This document shows, piece after piece, positions 24,115 to 32,656 of a stretch of 42,579 nucleotides of DNA (the stretch's first letter is position 1; each line of letters opens with the position of its first letter). Below the pieces are notes generated by a model. It was not told the DNA's origin. It made no database searches and worked only from the letters and a program-made list of their open reading frames with translations. The translations under genes were made by a program, and so were the position numbers. This DNA is from Sphingomonadales bacterium. GTDB lineage: Bacteria; Pseudomonadota; Alphaproteobacteria; Sphingomonadales; Sphingomonadaceae. The DNA lies in NCBI GenBank assembly GCA_017302615.1, contig JAFLDB010000017.1, positions 1 to 42,579 of the forward strand, given 5' to 3'.

Positions 24115-25089
24115 ATGATCGTTAGACCGGAACTGCAGGCGCTGCGGGGCGATGATGCCCCGCAGCGCCAGGCCCAGGCCGCAGTGCGCGATGTCTACGA
24201 GGCATGGCGCGCCGGTCCTGGCGGCCAGGCAGAGTGCGAGCTGGCAAGCTTTGGCCGGGGTGCCGATCTCGATGACCTGCCGCTGCTTTCGGCCCTGTTT
24301 GCGCCGGATGACGATGCGGCAGACCGCTTTGTCGGCGATCTGGTCGCGCGGTTGTTGGCCCGGCTGGCCGACGATCCGCTGACCCAATCGCCCCTGCGCT
24401 TTTCCAGCGACGAGGCCGCGACCACGCTGGTTCTGGCCCGGGCCGGAACCGCGGTGCTGACGCTTCACGCCATCGACGGCACAGCGCTGGCCCGGCGGCC
24501 CGCGCCGGCCTTGGTCAGTTTTCCGCCCGCCGAAACCTTCGAGCGGATACTGCGCGGATCGGCCGAGGCCTGGCTGGTGACGTTGCTGGGCAGCGAAGGC
24601 GGCAGGGCCCGGCTGACAGTGGCCGAGCAGCCGGTCAGGCCGGGCGACCTGTCCCGCCGGATCGGCCAGCGCGAGGCGCGGCTGTTGCGGCGGGTGGAAG
24701 GCACCCTGGTCTCGCTGCGGTTGCAGCGGCGCTGCGAAACCGGGGAAGTGACCCGCGAATATGCCCTGGCCGATGGCACCTTGCTCCACCAGGCCGCCGG
24801 ATGTCCGCGCGATAGCCGGCTGGAACTGGCCGCCGCGCTGCTCGGGCGGATGGAGCGCAGCGATGCCGCGCCGCTGCTGGCCGCCATGGCCGAGGAACGG
24901 GGCAGCCCCGCGCTGCGCTGGCAGGCTTTGCGCGAATGCCTGGCGCTGGATAGCGCCGCGGGATTTGTCGCGCTGTGCCGGATCGCCCGCGCGCCCGATG
25001 ATCCGCTGGCCGTTCCCGCCGGGGCACTGCGCGCGCAGCTGCTTGAAGCCCATCCTCAACTGTCCGGAGTCTGTCCATGCCCCGCGTGA
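24115..25089 (+). CDS. Unknown 324-aa protein of the cassette
   Basis: Begins at ATG 24115 behind GGGAGG, 15 bp after the small peptide gene, and overlaps the next gene by 13 bp. There is no signal peptide or membrane helix. The middle is a predicted mixed region (EAWLVTLLGSEGGRARLTVA, VEGTLVSLRLQRRCETGEVT). The C-terminal 90 residues look like short antiparallel helices (RLELAAALLGRMERSDAAPL, ALRWQALRECLALDSAAGFV), similar in style to the end of the next protein. No catalytic motif is recognised. It may be a scaffold or binding partner. Confidence 0.65.
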   Translation: MIVRPELQALRGDDAPQRQAQAAVRDVYEAWRAGPGGQAECELASFGRGADLDDLPLLSALFAPDDDAADRFVGDLVARLLARLADDPLTQSPLRFSSDEAATTLVLARAGTAVLTLHAIDGTALARRPAPALVSFPPAETFERILRGSAEAWLVTLLGSEGGRARLTVAEQPVRPGDLSRRIGQREARLLRRVEGTLVSLRLQRRCETGEVTREYALADGTLLHQAAGCPRDSRLELAAALLGRMERSDAAPLLAAMAEERGSPALRWQALRECLALDSAAGFVALCRIARAPDDPLAVPAGALRAQLLEAHPQLSGVCPCPA

Positions 25090-25979
25090 TTTCACTGGCC
25101 GACGATGCCGCCTGCTCGCTGGCGGAATGCGTCGATGCGCTGGACCGGACCGGGTTCGATCCGGCCGATGAAGGCAGCCTTGACCATGCCGCCCGCTGGC
25201 TGCGGAGGCTTGGCAACGACCGCACGTTCCTCGGCGACCTGCTGATCGAGCAACTCGCCCGCCGCCACCGCGAGGACCTGCTCGACAGCGCCTATAGCCC
25301 GCAGGTGCTGATGCTGGCGCCGCCAAATGGCCGGTTCTTCATCCGCGCCAACATCTGGCCTTCGCTGGACGAGCACATGGTGCGGGCCAGCGGCGGCGAT
25401 GCCTTTGTGCTGGGGCTGCCGCACGATCACAATTTCAGCTTCCTGACGCTGGGCTATTTCGGGCCGGGATACTGGAGCGACTACTACGAGTACGATTTCG
25501 AAGCGGTCACCGGCTATCGCGGCGAGGCGGTGCCATCGCTGCGGTTTGTCGAGCGTTCGCGGCTGGAGGAGGGCAAGATCATGCTCTACCGCGCACACCT
25601 TGATGTCCATGCCCAGGGCGCGGCGGATTCGCTCTCGGTCTCGCTCAACGTGATGCACACCACCGGGGCGCAGGGCTGGCTCGATCAGTACCGCTTCGAC
25701 CTGGAACGGCGCGAGATCGGCGCGATCATTTCGCCCGGGCCGAGCGAGGCACTGCTGAAAGTCGCGGTCGGGCTGGGGAGCGATGAAGCGCTCGATCTTG
25801 CCCACCGCTTTGCCCGCCGCCACCCCAGCGACCGCGCCCGGCTGGCCGCCTGGGATGCCCTCGCCGCGCGGGAAAGCGATGCCGCGGCCCGCGACGCGCT
25901 GTGGCGCGAGGCGGAAGGGGCCGGCAGCCTGCTGGTGGCGATGGAAGCAAAAGCGCGGCGCGCGGCGCTGGCGACTTAG
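25077..25979 (+). CDS. Cupin-like 300-aa protein of the cassette
   Basis: The ATG at 25077 lies inside the end of the previous gene and has GGAG upstream. Residues 85-195 look like a cupin barrel: GRFFIRANIWPSLDEH, then LPHDHNFSFLTLGYFGPGYW with His116 and His118, an acidic residue later, and DVHAQGAADSLSVSLNVM with His178. His-x-His plus a late His is the usual cupin metal site, so an iron-dependent oxygenase or a metal-binding non-enzyme is possible. The C-terminal 80 residues are helical repeats. The fold is inferred by eye; no family name is assigned. Its stop overlaps the convergent ruvX stop. Confidence 0.65.
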   Translation: MPRVISLADDAACSLAECVDALDRTGFDPADEGSLDHAARWLRRLGNDRTFLGDLLIEQLARRHREDLLDSAYSPQVLMLAPPNGRFFIRANIWPSLDEHMVRASGGDAFVLGLPHDHNFSFLTLGYFGPGYWSDYYEYDFEAVTGYRGEAVPSLRFVERSRLEEGKIMLYRAHLDVHAQGAADSLSVSLNVMHTTGAQGWLDQYRFDLERREIGAIISPGPSEALLKVAVGLGSDEALDLAHRFARRHPSDRARLAAWDALAARESDAAARDALWREAEGAGSLLVAMEAKARRAALAT

Positions 25980-26461
25980 GCGAACCCGCCCGCCAGCGCG
26001 TCGATCGCGGCTTGCAGGATCACGGCAGCCGCGTGGGAATCGATCCGTTCGGCGCGCTTGGCCCGGCTCATGTCCTGGGCGATCAGCGCGCCTTCGGCCG
26101 AGGCGGTGGACCAGCGCTCGTCCCACAGCAGGACCGGCAGATCGAGCGCGGCGGCGAGGTTGCGGGCATAGGCCCGGCTCGACTGACTGCGCGGCCCTTC
26201 GCTGCCGTCCATGTTGAGCGGCAGGCCGATCACCGCACCCTTGATGCCGCGCTCTGCCACCAGCGCGCGGAGCAGTTCGCGGTCCGCGCCGAACTTGCCG
26301 CGCTTCAGCGTCTTGCCGGGCGAGGCGAAGCGCCAGCCGGCATCGCAGAAGGCGGTGCCGATGGTCTGGGTGCCAAGGTCCAGCCCGATCAGCGCGCCGC
26401 CTTGGGGCAGGGCGGCGCGATAGTCGATCGCGCTGGTGGTGATCAGCGCGCCGTCCGCCAT
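25976..26461 (-). CDS. ruvX: RuvX/YqgF Holliday-junction resolvase-like nuclease
   Basis: A 161-aa RNase H-fold protein. The first catalytic Asp is Asp28 in GLDLGTQTIGTAFCD; VIGLPLNMDGSEGPRSQ, LLWDERWSTASAEG and RIDSHAAAVILQ complete the family. YqgF proteins process pre-16S rRNA 5' ends in some bacteria and have been proposed as backup resolvases. It is the last gene of the seven-gene minus-strand operon and overlaps the DUF3089 gene by 19 bp. An N-terminal extension of about 20 residues precedes the usual start. Confidence 0.9.
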   Translation of the reverse strand: MADGALITTSAIDYRAALPQGGALIGLDLGTQTIGTAFCDAGWRFASPGKTLKRGKFGADRELLRALVAERGIKGAVIGLPLNMDGSEGPRSQSSRAYARNLAAALDLPVLLWDERWSTASAEGALIAQDMSRAKRAERIDSHAAAVILQAAIDALAGGFA

Positions 26462-27558
26462 GCCCCCACCCGCCGGGCGAAGTCCTGCCGCAGCGCGGAC
26501 CAGAACAGCACGTAATCGTAAACGTGGTAATTGCCGCCGGGCAGTACGAAGGGGCCGAGGTCGGGCCCTTCGCCGATCCGCAGGGTCCCGTCGGCGGCGC
26601 AGGCGGCAGCGGCCAGCGCCGGGGTCAGCTTGCCCTTTTCCAGCTTCTCGTCCGGAACGATCGTGCCGGGATTGGCGCTGGCCGGGGCCGCGCCGCCGAT
26701 CCCGCCGGTCAGCGGGTTGGAACAGAGATAGCGCGGCGCGGGGGCACCGGCCGGGCGCGCGCCGGCAAAGCGTTCATAGCTGGTCCGCATCATCGCCGTG
26801 TCGGCCTGATCGGCAAAGGAGAGATAGCTGATCACGCAGCCGGACTGGTCCGGTCCGGCGCAGGCGGGCAGGCCCATGGCGGTAAGTTCGGTCTCTTGAT
26901 CGACCAGCCAGCCGACGATGTAGGCGGCCGCAATCCGGTTCGCCAGCGGGGTTCCGGCAATCTTCTCGGCCAGCAGGCGCTTGAGGATGAAGGCGCCCTG
27001 GCTGTGACCGGCCAGTACGATCGGGCGGCCTTCGGGCTGGGCGGCGATGAAGGCGTCAAAGGCCCGTGCGACGTCGCCATAGGCCAGGTCATGGGCCTGA
27101 CGCGCTTCGGGTGCGTCGGTCACGAAAGCGCCGAAAGTCGCCTGGCGATAGCGCGGCGCCCAGACATCGGCGCTGGCGCTGAACACGCTGGCATTGGCCC
27201 GGACCATCGCCTCGCCGATCCGCGTGGCATCGGCATCGTCCAGCGGGGCGTTCCAGTGATCCTTCTTGAGATAGCTGGTCGGGTGGACGAAGAACACCGC
27301 CGCATCGACCGGCGCGTCAGCTGCGGCAAAACCGTCCGGCTTCCACTGCACCGGGTTGGTTCCGGTCATCCCCGGGCGGGCATACCACAGCGCCGGATCG
27401 GCATAGGCGTTTTCGGCCAGCGGGGGCTGCGCCTCGAACTGGCCGCCGGGGGTGAAGCTGAGCCGGGTCAGCTGTTCCGGATAGAAAGCCAGGGCGAGCC
27501 GCCCGGCGAGGAACAGGACAATGCAGAAGGCAATAAAATAGAGGAACTTGCGGGCCAA
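26443..27558 (-). CDS. DUF3089 lipase-like alpha/beta hydrolase
   Basis: A 371-aa protein with an N-terminal membrane anchor or signal (FLYFIAFCIVLFLAGRLALA) and a DUF3089 domain. VFFVHPTSYLKKDHWNAPLD is the family oxyanion region, AGHSQGAFILKRLL carries the nucleophilic Ser, and NYHVYDYVLFW near the end holds the probable catalytic His. It is likely periplasmic. The substrate is unknown. It follows the AI-2E transporter by 3 bp. Confidence 0.87.
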   Translation of the reverse strand: MARKFLYFIAFCIVLFLAGRLALAFYPEQLTRLSFTPGGQFEAQPPLAENAYADPALWYARPGMTGTNPVQWKPDGFAAADAPVDAAVFFVHPTSYLKKDHWNAPLDDADATRIGEAMVRANASVFSASADVWAPRYRQATFGAFVTDAPEARQAHDLAYGDVARAFDAFIAAQPEGRPIVLAGHSQGAFILKRLLAEKIAGTPLANRIAAAYIVGWLVDQETELTAMGLPACAGPDQSGCVISYLSFADQADTAMMRTSYERFAGARPAGAPAPRYLCSNPLTGGIGGAAPASANPGTIVPDEKLEKGKLTPALAAAACAADGTLRIGEGPDLGPFVLPGGNYHVYDYVLFWSALRQDFARRVGAWRTAR

Positions 27559-27561
27559 GGA

Positions 27562-28662
27562 TCAGGTGCTTTCGTTCTTTTCGGACTGCCGCTCCAGCGC
27601 GACTTTCAGCATGGCAACCAGCGGATCGGCCAGCATCAGGCCGAGGAGGCCGAACAGCGCGCCCATGATCAGCTGCGCGCCCAGCACCAGCGCGGGTGCC
27701 AGGTCGGCGGTCTTCTTGGCGATCATCGGCACGATGATATTGCCGTCCACCACCTGCACCACGATGTAGACCACGATGCAGAAGATGCCCATTTCGACCC
27801 CGCCGGAAAACCCGACCATGATCATCAGCGCGCCGGAAATCGGTGCGCCGATGTTGGGCAGGAAGGCCAGCAGGCCGGTCAGCAAGCCCAGCAGCGCGGC
27901 CATCGGCACGCCATACAGAGCCAGCGCCGCCCAGGTGGCAAAGCCTTCGACAAACATGCCGAGCAGCCGCCCGCCCAGGAGGTGCCGCAGGGTGCGGCCC
28001 ATGATCGTGGCCGTGCCTTCGAAGTGCTCGCGGTTGGCGGCCGGCAGCAGCCAGGCAAAGCCGCGCCGGTAAAGCTGCGGTTCGGCCGCGAAATAGATCG
28101 CCATGACCGCGATCAGGAACGCCGTGGTCAGTCCGCCGATCACCCCGCCGACCGCGCTGGTGATCTGGGCCACGCCGCCAACAGCCTTGTCGATCAGGCC
28201 CTCGGCGCTTTGCATGTCGAACTCGACACCGTGGTTCTTCAGCCACTCGATCACCTTGAAGGATTGCGCCTCGATGATCCCGGGCAGCTGCGCGGCCTGG
28301 GCGGCGATCTGGCTGCCGGCAAAGACCGCGACCCACATCAGGAAGGCCAGGCCGGCCAGCAGCACGATGGTGATCCGCCAGCCGCGCCCGATCGGCAGGA
28401 CCCGTCCCAGCAGCCGCGCGCCGCCATCGATCATCGCGGCAAAGACCATGCCGCCGAAGATCACCAGCAAGGCATCGGCCAGATAGACCGCCAGCGCCAG
28501 CAGCGCGGCCATGCCGATCCACACGGCGGCCTTCTTGGCCTCGGTGCGGATCAGGGTGTCGGAAATGTCGGTCGGGCCGGTCACCGGGCCGGTCGGCGGC
28601 AGGACCGGCTCCGGCTTGGCGGCGCGGCGCGGACGGCGCGGCTTGGCGGCGGTTTCGGCCAT
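27562..28662 (-). CDS. AI-2E family (PerM-type) membrane transporter
   Basis: A 366-aa inner-membrane protein with a basic Pro-rich N-terminal tail (KPRRPRRAAKPEP) and about seven or eight hydrophobic segments, including LLALAVYLADALLVIFGGMV, ITIVLLAGLAFLMWVAVFAG and MGIFCIVVYIVVQVVDGNII. VVDGNIIVPMI and LLGLMLADPLVAML are hallmark C-terminal motifs of the family. Members export various small molecules or act in ion balance; autoinducer-2 is only one documented substrate. ATG 28662 shares one base with the lepB stop and has GGAG upstream. Confidence 0.88.
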   Translation of the reverse strand: MAETAAKPRRPRRAAKPEPVLPPTGPVTGPTDISDTLIRTEAKKAAVWIGMAALLALAVYLADALLVIFGGMVFAAMIDGGARLLGRVLPIGRGWRITIVLLAGLAFLMWVAVFAGSQIAAQAAQLPGIIEAQSFKVIEWLKNHGVEFDMQSAEGLIDKAVGGVAQITSAVGGVIGGLTTAFLIAVMAIYFAAEPQLYRRGFAWLLPAANREHFEGTATIMGRTLRHLLGGRLLGMFVEGFATWAALALYGVPMAALLGLLTGLLAFLPNIGAPISGALMIMVGFSGGVEMGIFCIVVYIVVQVVDGNIIVPMIAKKTADLAPALVLGAQLIMGALFGLLGLMLADPLVAMLKVALERQSEKNEST

Positions 28663-29633
28663 CACTGCTCCTTGGTCAGGTGAACCGGGCGCAGGCTGGT
28701 CCAGGATCGCCCGGAACGCAAGGCATTCCACCAGCTTAGCGGGTTCCAGGTCTGGCTGCCGTCAAGCGAGAAGGTGACGAATTCCGCGCGGCCGCCGACG
28801 TCGGACAGCGGCACCGGTCCGCCCAGACCATCGGCCAGGATCGAGACCCGGCTGTCGGCCGAATGGTTGCGGTTGTCACCCATCAGGAACACGTGGCCGT
28901 CCGGCACGGTGATTTCGGGATAGTTGTCGACCACGAAATCGGCCCGATCCTTGATGATCAGATAGCTCGCGCCGTTGGGCATCGTCTCGCGCATGGTCGG
29001 CAGTTCGAACACCTCGCGGCCAGAGGGCAGGCGGGTGCGATACTGCATGAAATCGGCGTAGCAGTGATAGGCCGGTTCCCGGTCGGAACAGGACAGCTTG
29101 GGGTCGGCGGGAAGCTGGACCGGCGGTTCCACCTCCTGCGGCACCAGCTTGCCATTCAGCACGATCTGGCCGTTGACCACCGCGATCCGGTCCCCCGGCA
29201 GGGCGACGACGCGCTTGATCAGATCGTCCTTGCGGTTCTTCGGCACGGCGATGACGATATCGCCATAGTCGGGCGTGCCCGGCAGCATCCGCCAGGTATC
29301 GCGCGGCAGCAGGTGAAAGCTGACCGAGGCCCAGTTCCAGCCATAGGGGAACTTGGACACGACCAGCCGGTCCCCCACCAGCAGGTTCGGCATCATCGAG
29401 ATCGAGGGGATGTAGAACGGCTTGGCGATGATGCTGTGGAAAGCCAGCACCGCCAGCAGCATCAGCACCAGCCCGCGAATCTCGCCGAGCCAGTCGACCG
29501 GGTCCTTGTCTTCAACTGCTTCGTCCGCCTGTTCCGGTACCGCACCCTCCACCGCTTCCGCATCGGCGGGCGGGGGCGGGGCTTCGGCTTCAGGCTGGGG
29601 CAGGGGGGTATTCTCGTTATTCGGATCGGTCAC
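28662..29633 (-). CDS. lepB: Signal peptidase I
   Basis: A 323-aa membrane protease removing signal peptides from exported proteins. A 45-residue acidic Pro-rich tail precedes the transmembrane segment ([20 protein letters not shown]). The catalytic dyad is Ser79 in [14 protein letters not shown] and Lys140 in [12 protein letters not shown]. Box E is [11 protein letters not shown]. The GTG start at 29633 overlaps the acpS stop (GTGA); no strong ribosome site is seen, so translation probably depends on coupling. The acidic tail is longer than usual. Confidence 0.93.
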   Translation of the reverse strand: MTDPNNENTPLPQPEAEAPPPPADAEAVEGAVPEQADEAVEDKDPVDWLGEIRGLVLMLLAVLAFHSIIAKPFYIPSISMMPNLLVGDRLVVSKFPYGWNWASVSFHLLPRDTWRMLPGTPDYGDIVIAVPKNRKDDLIKRVVALPGDRIAVVNGQIVLNGKLVPQEVEPPVQLPADPKLSCSDREPAYHCYADFMQYRTRLPSGREVFELPTMRETMPNGASYLIIKDRADFVVDNYPEITVPDGHVFLMGDNRNHSADSRVSILADGLGGPVPLSDVGGRAEFVTFSLDGSQTWNPLSWWNALRSGRSWTSLRPVHLTKEQ

Positions 29634-30031
29634 AGTTTGCGGGCCTCGATGACGACGAAGGCCTGGGCCCATGGGTGGTCGTCCGTTAACGTCAGATGGA
29701 TCACCGCCTCATGCCCTTCGGGCGTGATCGCGGCAAGGCGGGCGGCGGCCCCGCCGGTCAGGTGCAGGGTCGGCGCGCCGGAGCGGGCATTGACCACGCC
29801 GATGTCCTTCATGAACACCCCGCGCTTGAACCCGGTGCCGACCGCCTTGGAAAAGGCCTCCTTGGCGGCAAACCGCTTGGCCAGAGTTCCGGCCTTGGTG
29901 AAGGGGCGCGAATTGCCCTTGGCCTTCTCGATGTCGGTGAACACCCGGTTCTCGAACCGTTCGCCCCAACGCTCCAGCGAGTTGGCGATCCGGTCGATGT
30001 TGCACAGGTCGGAGCCGATGGCGATGATCAC
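29630..30031 (-). CDS. acpS: Holo-[acyl-carrier-protein] synthase
   Basis: A 133-aa enzyme that transfers 4'-phosphopantetheine from CoA to acyl carrier protein. The metal ligands are Asp8 ([12 protein letters not shown]) and Glu58 ([16 protein letters not shown]), both present. The start overlaps the pdxJ stop by 4 nt. The pdxJ-acpS-lepB order is a conserved alphaproteobacterial and gammaproteobacterial arrangement. Confidence 0.95.
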   Translation of the reverse strand: MIIAIGSDLCNIDRIANSLERWGERFENRVFTDIEKAKGNSRPFTKAGTLAKRFAAKEAFSKAVGTGFKRGVFMKDIGVVNARSGAPTLHLTGGAAARLAAITPEGHEAVIHLTLTDDHPWAQAFVVIEARKL

Positions 30032-30759
30032 CGCGCCGCGTCCATCAGTTCGCGCATTTTCAGCACGGCCGGTTCCAGCCCGCAGAAGATCGCCTCGCCG
30101 ATCAGGTAGTGGCCGATGTTGAGCTCGGCCAACTGGGGAATCGCGGCGACGGGCTGGACATTGTCATAGGTCAGGCCGTGGCCGGCGTGGGGTTCGATCC
30201 CGTTCTTGGCGGCGAGCGCGGCCATGTCGGCCAGCCGCTTCAGTTCCGCGGCGCGGGCCTCGCCGCTGGCATGGGCATATTCGCCGGTGTGCAGTTCCAC
30301 CACCGGGGCGTGGAGCCGCATGGCGGCTTCGATCTGGCGCTCGTCCGGTGCGATGAACAGGCTGACGCGGATCCCGGCATCGAGCAGCCGCTGGACCATA
30401 GGGTAAAGCCGGTTGTGCTGCCCGGCGGCATCCAGCCCGCCCTCGGTGGTGCGCTCCTCGCGCCGTTCGGGGACGATGCAGGCAGCGTGCGGCTTGTGGC
30501 GCAGGGCGATGGCCAGCATTTCGTCGGTCGCGGCCATTTCCAGGTTGAGCGGCAGGCTGGTCGCCGCCTGGATCCGGGCCAGATCCTCGTCGCGGATGTG
30601 GCGGCGGTCTTCGCGCAGGTGCGCGGTAATCCCGTCGCCGCCACACGCCGCGACGATTTCCGCCGCGCGGACCGGATCGGGATGATCCCCGCCGCGCGCG
30701 TTGCGGATCGTTGCGACGTGATCGATGTTCACGCCCAGTCTGAGGCGCTGCGGCATCAT
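30028..30759 (-). CDS. pdxJ: Pyridoxine 5'-phosphate synthase
   Basis: A 243-aa TIM-barrel enzyme joining 1-deoxyxylulose 5-phosphate and 3-amino-2-oxopropyl phosphate in vitamin B6 synthesis. [18 protein letters not shown] is the signature opening, followed by [13 protein letters not shown], the [15 protein letters not shown] loop and [11 protein letters not shown]. The ATG at 30759 overlaps the pyrE stop (ATGA); a second ATG follows directly. Confidence 0.96.
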   Translation of the reverse strand: MMPQRLRLGVNIDHVATIRNARGGDHPDPVRAAEIVAACGGDGITAHLREDRRHIRDEDLARIQAATSLPLNLEMAATDEMLAIALRHKPHAACIVPERREERTTEGGLDAAGQHNRLYPMVQRLLDAGIRVSLFIAPDERQIEAAMRLHAPVVELHTGEYAHASGEARAAELKRLADMAALAAKNGIEPHAGHGLTYDNVQPVAAIPQLAELNIGHYLIGEAIFCGLEPAVLKMRELMDAAR

Positions 30760-31340
30760 GGCTTGGCGCGGCTTCCCGGCTTCACCGCTTCCGTTCCGGC
30801 CAGTTCGGGGGGCAGTTCGTCGGGCGCATAGGTGGGGAAGTTGATGGCGATTAGCGGGAAGAATGGCACGCCCATGTCGACCGACCCGCCGGAACGATCG
30901 ACCAGCGCCGCGGCCGCAACCACGTCGCCGCCGGCCTCGCGGATCGCGACCATGGCTTCCTTCCCGGACAGGCCGGTGGTGACCACGTCTTCGACCATCA
31001 GTACCTTTTCGCCCGGTTCAAGCGCAAAGCCGCGGCGCAGTTCGAAAGTGCCGGTGGGGCGCTCGACGAACATCGCCTCCACCCCCAGCGCGCGGCCCAT
31101 TTCGTGGCCGATGATGACGCCGCCCATGGCGGGGGAGACCACTTTCGCGATGTCCTTGCGCAGGTCGCGGGGGATTCGCGAGGCCAGCGCGGCAGCCAGC
31201 CGACTAGCCCGCATCGGATCCATCAAAACCCGGGCGCATTGCAGGTAATGGGCGCTGTGGCGGCCGGAAGACAGCAGGAAGTGGCCTTCCAGCAGAGCCT
31301 TACTGGCGCGGAATTCGGCCAGAACCTCTTCATCCTGCAT
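30756..31340 (-). CDS. pyrE: Orotate phosphoribosyltransferase
   Basis: A 194-aa enzyme converting orotate and PRPP to OMP in pyrimidine synthesis. [20 protein letters not shown] is the N-terminal family segment, [20 protein letters not shown] the substrate loop, and [18 protein letters not shown] the PRPP-binding motif. It heads the seven-gene minus-strand operon. Upstream, a TTGACA -35 box lies on the minus strand at 31404-31399; the -10 is not clear. Confidence 0.95.
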   Translation of the reverse strand: MQDEEVLAEFRASKALLEGHFLLSSGRHSAHYLQCARVLMDPMRASRLAAALASRIPRDLRKDIAKVVSPAMGGVIIGHEMGRALGVEAMFVERPTGTFELRRGFALEPGEKVLMVEDVVTTGLSGKEAMVAIREAGGDVVAAAALVDRSGGSVDMGVPFFPLIAINFPTYAPDELPPELAGTEAVKPGSRAKP

Positions 31341-31422
31341 CGGGAATCGTGCCTTTCGTCAAGTTTCGGGGGACAGGCAAATAGCCGTCCATGCGTTATG
31401 TCAAAATTTCCCCTAGAGGCGC

Positions 31423-31451
31423 TTGAGGTGCCCGTAAAGCGGGCGTATAGG
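31423..31451 (+). promoter_or_regulatory. Candidate promoter of the cytochrome oxidase operon
   Basis: TTGAGG (31423-31428) and TATAGG (31446-31451) are 17 bp apart, 90 bp before coxB. The spacer contains a 5-bp inverted repeat GCCCG-TAAAG-CGGGC (31430-31444), which could be an operator. Confidence 0.5.
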
Positions 31452-31540
31452 CCCGGGGAATCCGAAACTCCCATGGGGGCGGAACGGGGCAATACCAAGG
31501 CTTCCACCGGCCGGGACACAAAGCAAGAGCAAGAGGGACG

Positions 31541-32620
31541 ATGACATTCGGCAAGACTGCCCGCAACGCGGGTCGCGCGATCAAGGCAATCGGACTGTCG
31601 CTGGCGCTGGTCGCCGCGCCGGCCTTTGCCACGGCCACCCCGGCGGCCGCTCCGGCTTCTGAAGCGGCTGATGCCGCTGCTGCCACGGCAACCGATGCGG
31701 CGGCTGCCGCTGCTCCGGTGACGGCGGCTCCGGCTCCGGCTCCGGCCGCGCCCAAGATCGATCCCAACGATCCCAAGTTCCAGGTTGCCCCCGGCAAGTA
31801 CGAGCCGATGAAGCCCACCGCGGGCAAGGGCCAGCCGGTCGATCGCGGCATCATGTTCCAGGACCAGTATTCCGATACCGGCAAGCAGGCCCTGCACATG
31901 CACCAGGCCTTCCTGCTGCCGGTGATCATCGGCATTTCGCTGCTGGTCCTGTTCCTGCTGCTTTATGTCATCGCCCGCTACAACCGCCGCGCCAATCCGG
32001 TGCCGTCGAAGACCAGCCACAACACCGCGCTGGAAGTGGCCTGGACCGGCATCCCGATCCTGATCCTGGTCGGCATCTCGGTTCCCTCGGTCGCGCTGAT
32101 CAACAAGCAGTTCACCCCGGCTCCGGAAAAGGCGATCACCATCAAGGCCACCGGCAACCAGTGGTACTGGACCTACAAGTATCCCGACAACGGCGACATC
32201 GAAGTGATTTCGAACATGCTGCCGGACGAAAAGGCCGACGCCAACGGCGAACCGCGCAAGCTCGCCGCCGACTACCGCATGGTCGTTCCGGTGGGTGAAC
32301 CGATCCGCTTCCAGACCACCGGTGCCGACGTGATCCACTCGTTCGCCGTGCCTTCGCTGTGGTTCAAGATCGACGCCGTTCCCGGCAAGCTCAACGAAAA
32401 GCAGCTGATCATCAACGAGCCGGGCGTCTATTACGGCCAGTGCTCGGAACTGTGCGGCGCGCGCCACGGCTATATGCCGATCGCGATCGAAGCGCTGCCG
32501 CGGCCCGAGTTCAACCGCTGGGTGCTGGAGCAGGGCGGCAAGATCGACGGCATGCCCGATGCGCCGGCCGAAGCTGCGGCTCCGGCCGCTGCCGCCCCGG
32601 CTGCCAAGCCCGCCGCCTGA
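31541..32620 (+). CDS. ctaC: Cytochrome c oxidase subunit II
   Basis: A 359-aa subunit of the aa3-type terminal oxidase that takes electrons from cytochrome c. A signal peptide is followed by an Ala/Pro-rich linker, two membrane helices (LLPVIIGISLLVLFLLLYVI and IPILILVGISVPSVALI), and the periplasmic cupredoxin domain. The CuA site is GQCSELCGARHGYMPI with both Cys, His and Met, plus His in DVIHSFAVPS. QWYWTYKYPDNG is the aromatic electron-entry patch. A second Ala/Pro-rich tail ends the protein. It starts the ctaC-ctaD operon. Confidence 0.95.
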   Translation: MTFGKTARNAGRAIKAIGLSLALVAAPAFATATPAAAPASEAADAAAATATDAAAAAAPVTAAPAPAPAAPKIDPNDPKFQVAPGKYEPMKPTAGKGQPVDRGIMFQDQYSDTGKQALHMHQAFLLPVIIGISLLVLFLLLYVIARYNRRANPVPSKTSHNTALEVAWTGIPILILVGISVPSVALINKQFTPAPEKAITIKATGNQWYWTYKYPDNGDIEVISNMLPDEKADANGEPRKLAADYRMVVPVGEPIRFQTTGADVIHSFAVPSLWFKIDAVPGKLNEKQLIINEPGVYYGQCSELCGARHGYMPIAIEALPRPEFNRWVLEQGGKIDGMPDAPAEAAAPAAAAPAAKPAA

Positions 32621-32656
32621 GCCCAAACAAGAATTCGAACAGAAGGTTAGCAGACA

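Noticed and set aside
26524..28683. A 719-codon plus-strand open frame opposite the DUF3089 and AI-2E genes
   Set aside because: It is antisense to two genes with recognisable motifs and membrane helices, and has no family resemblance.
31399..31408. TGTCAAAATT shared upstream of ctaC and at 37225-37234 upstream of ctaE
   Set aside because: Upstream of ctaC the motif contains the reverse complement of TTGACA, a good -35 for the divergent pyrE gene, so the match with the ctaE leader is probably chance.
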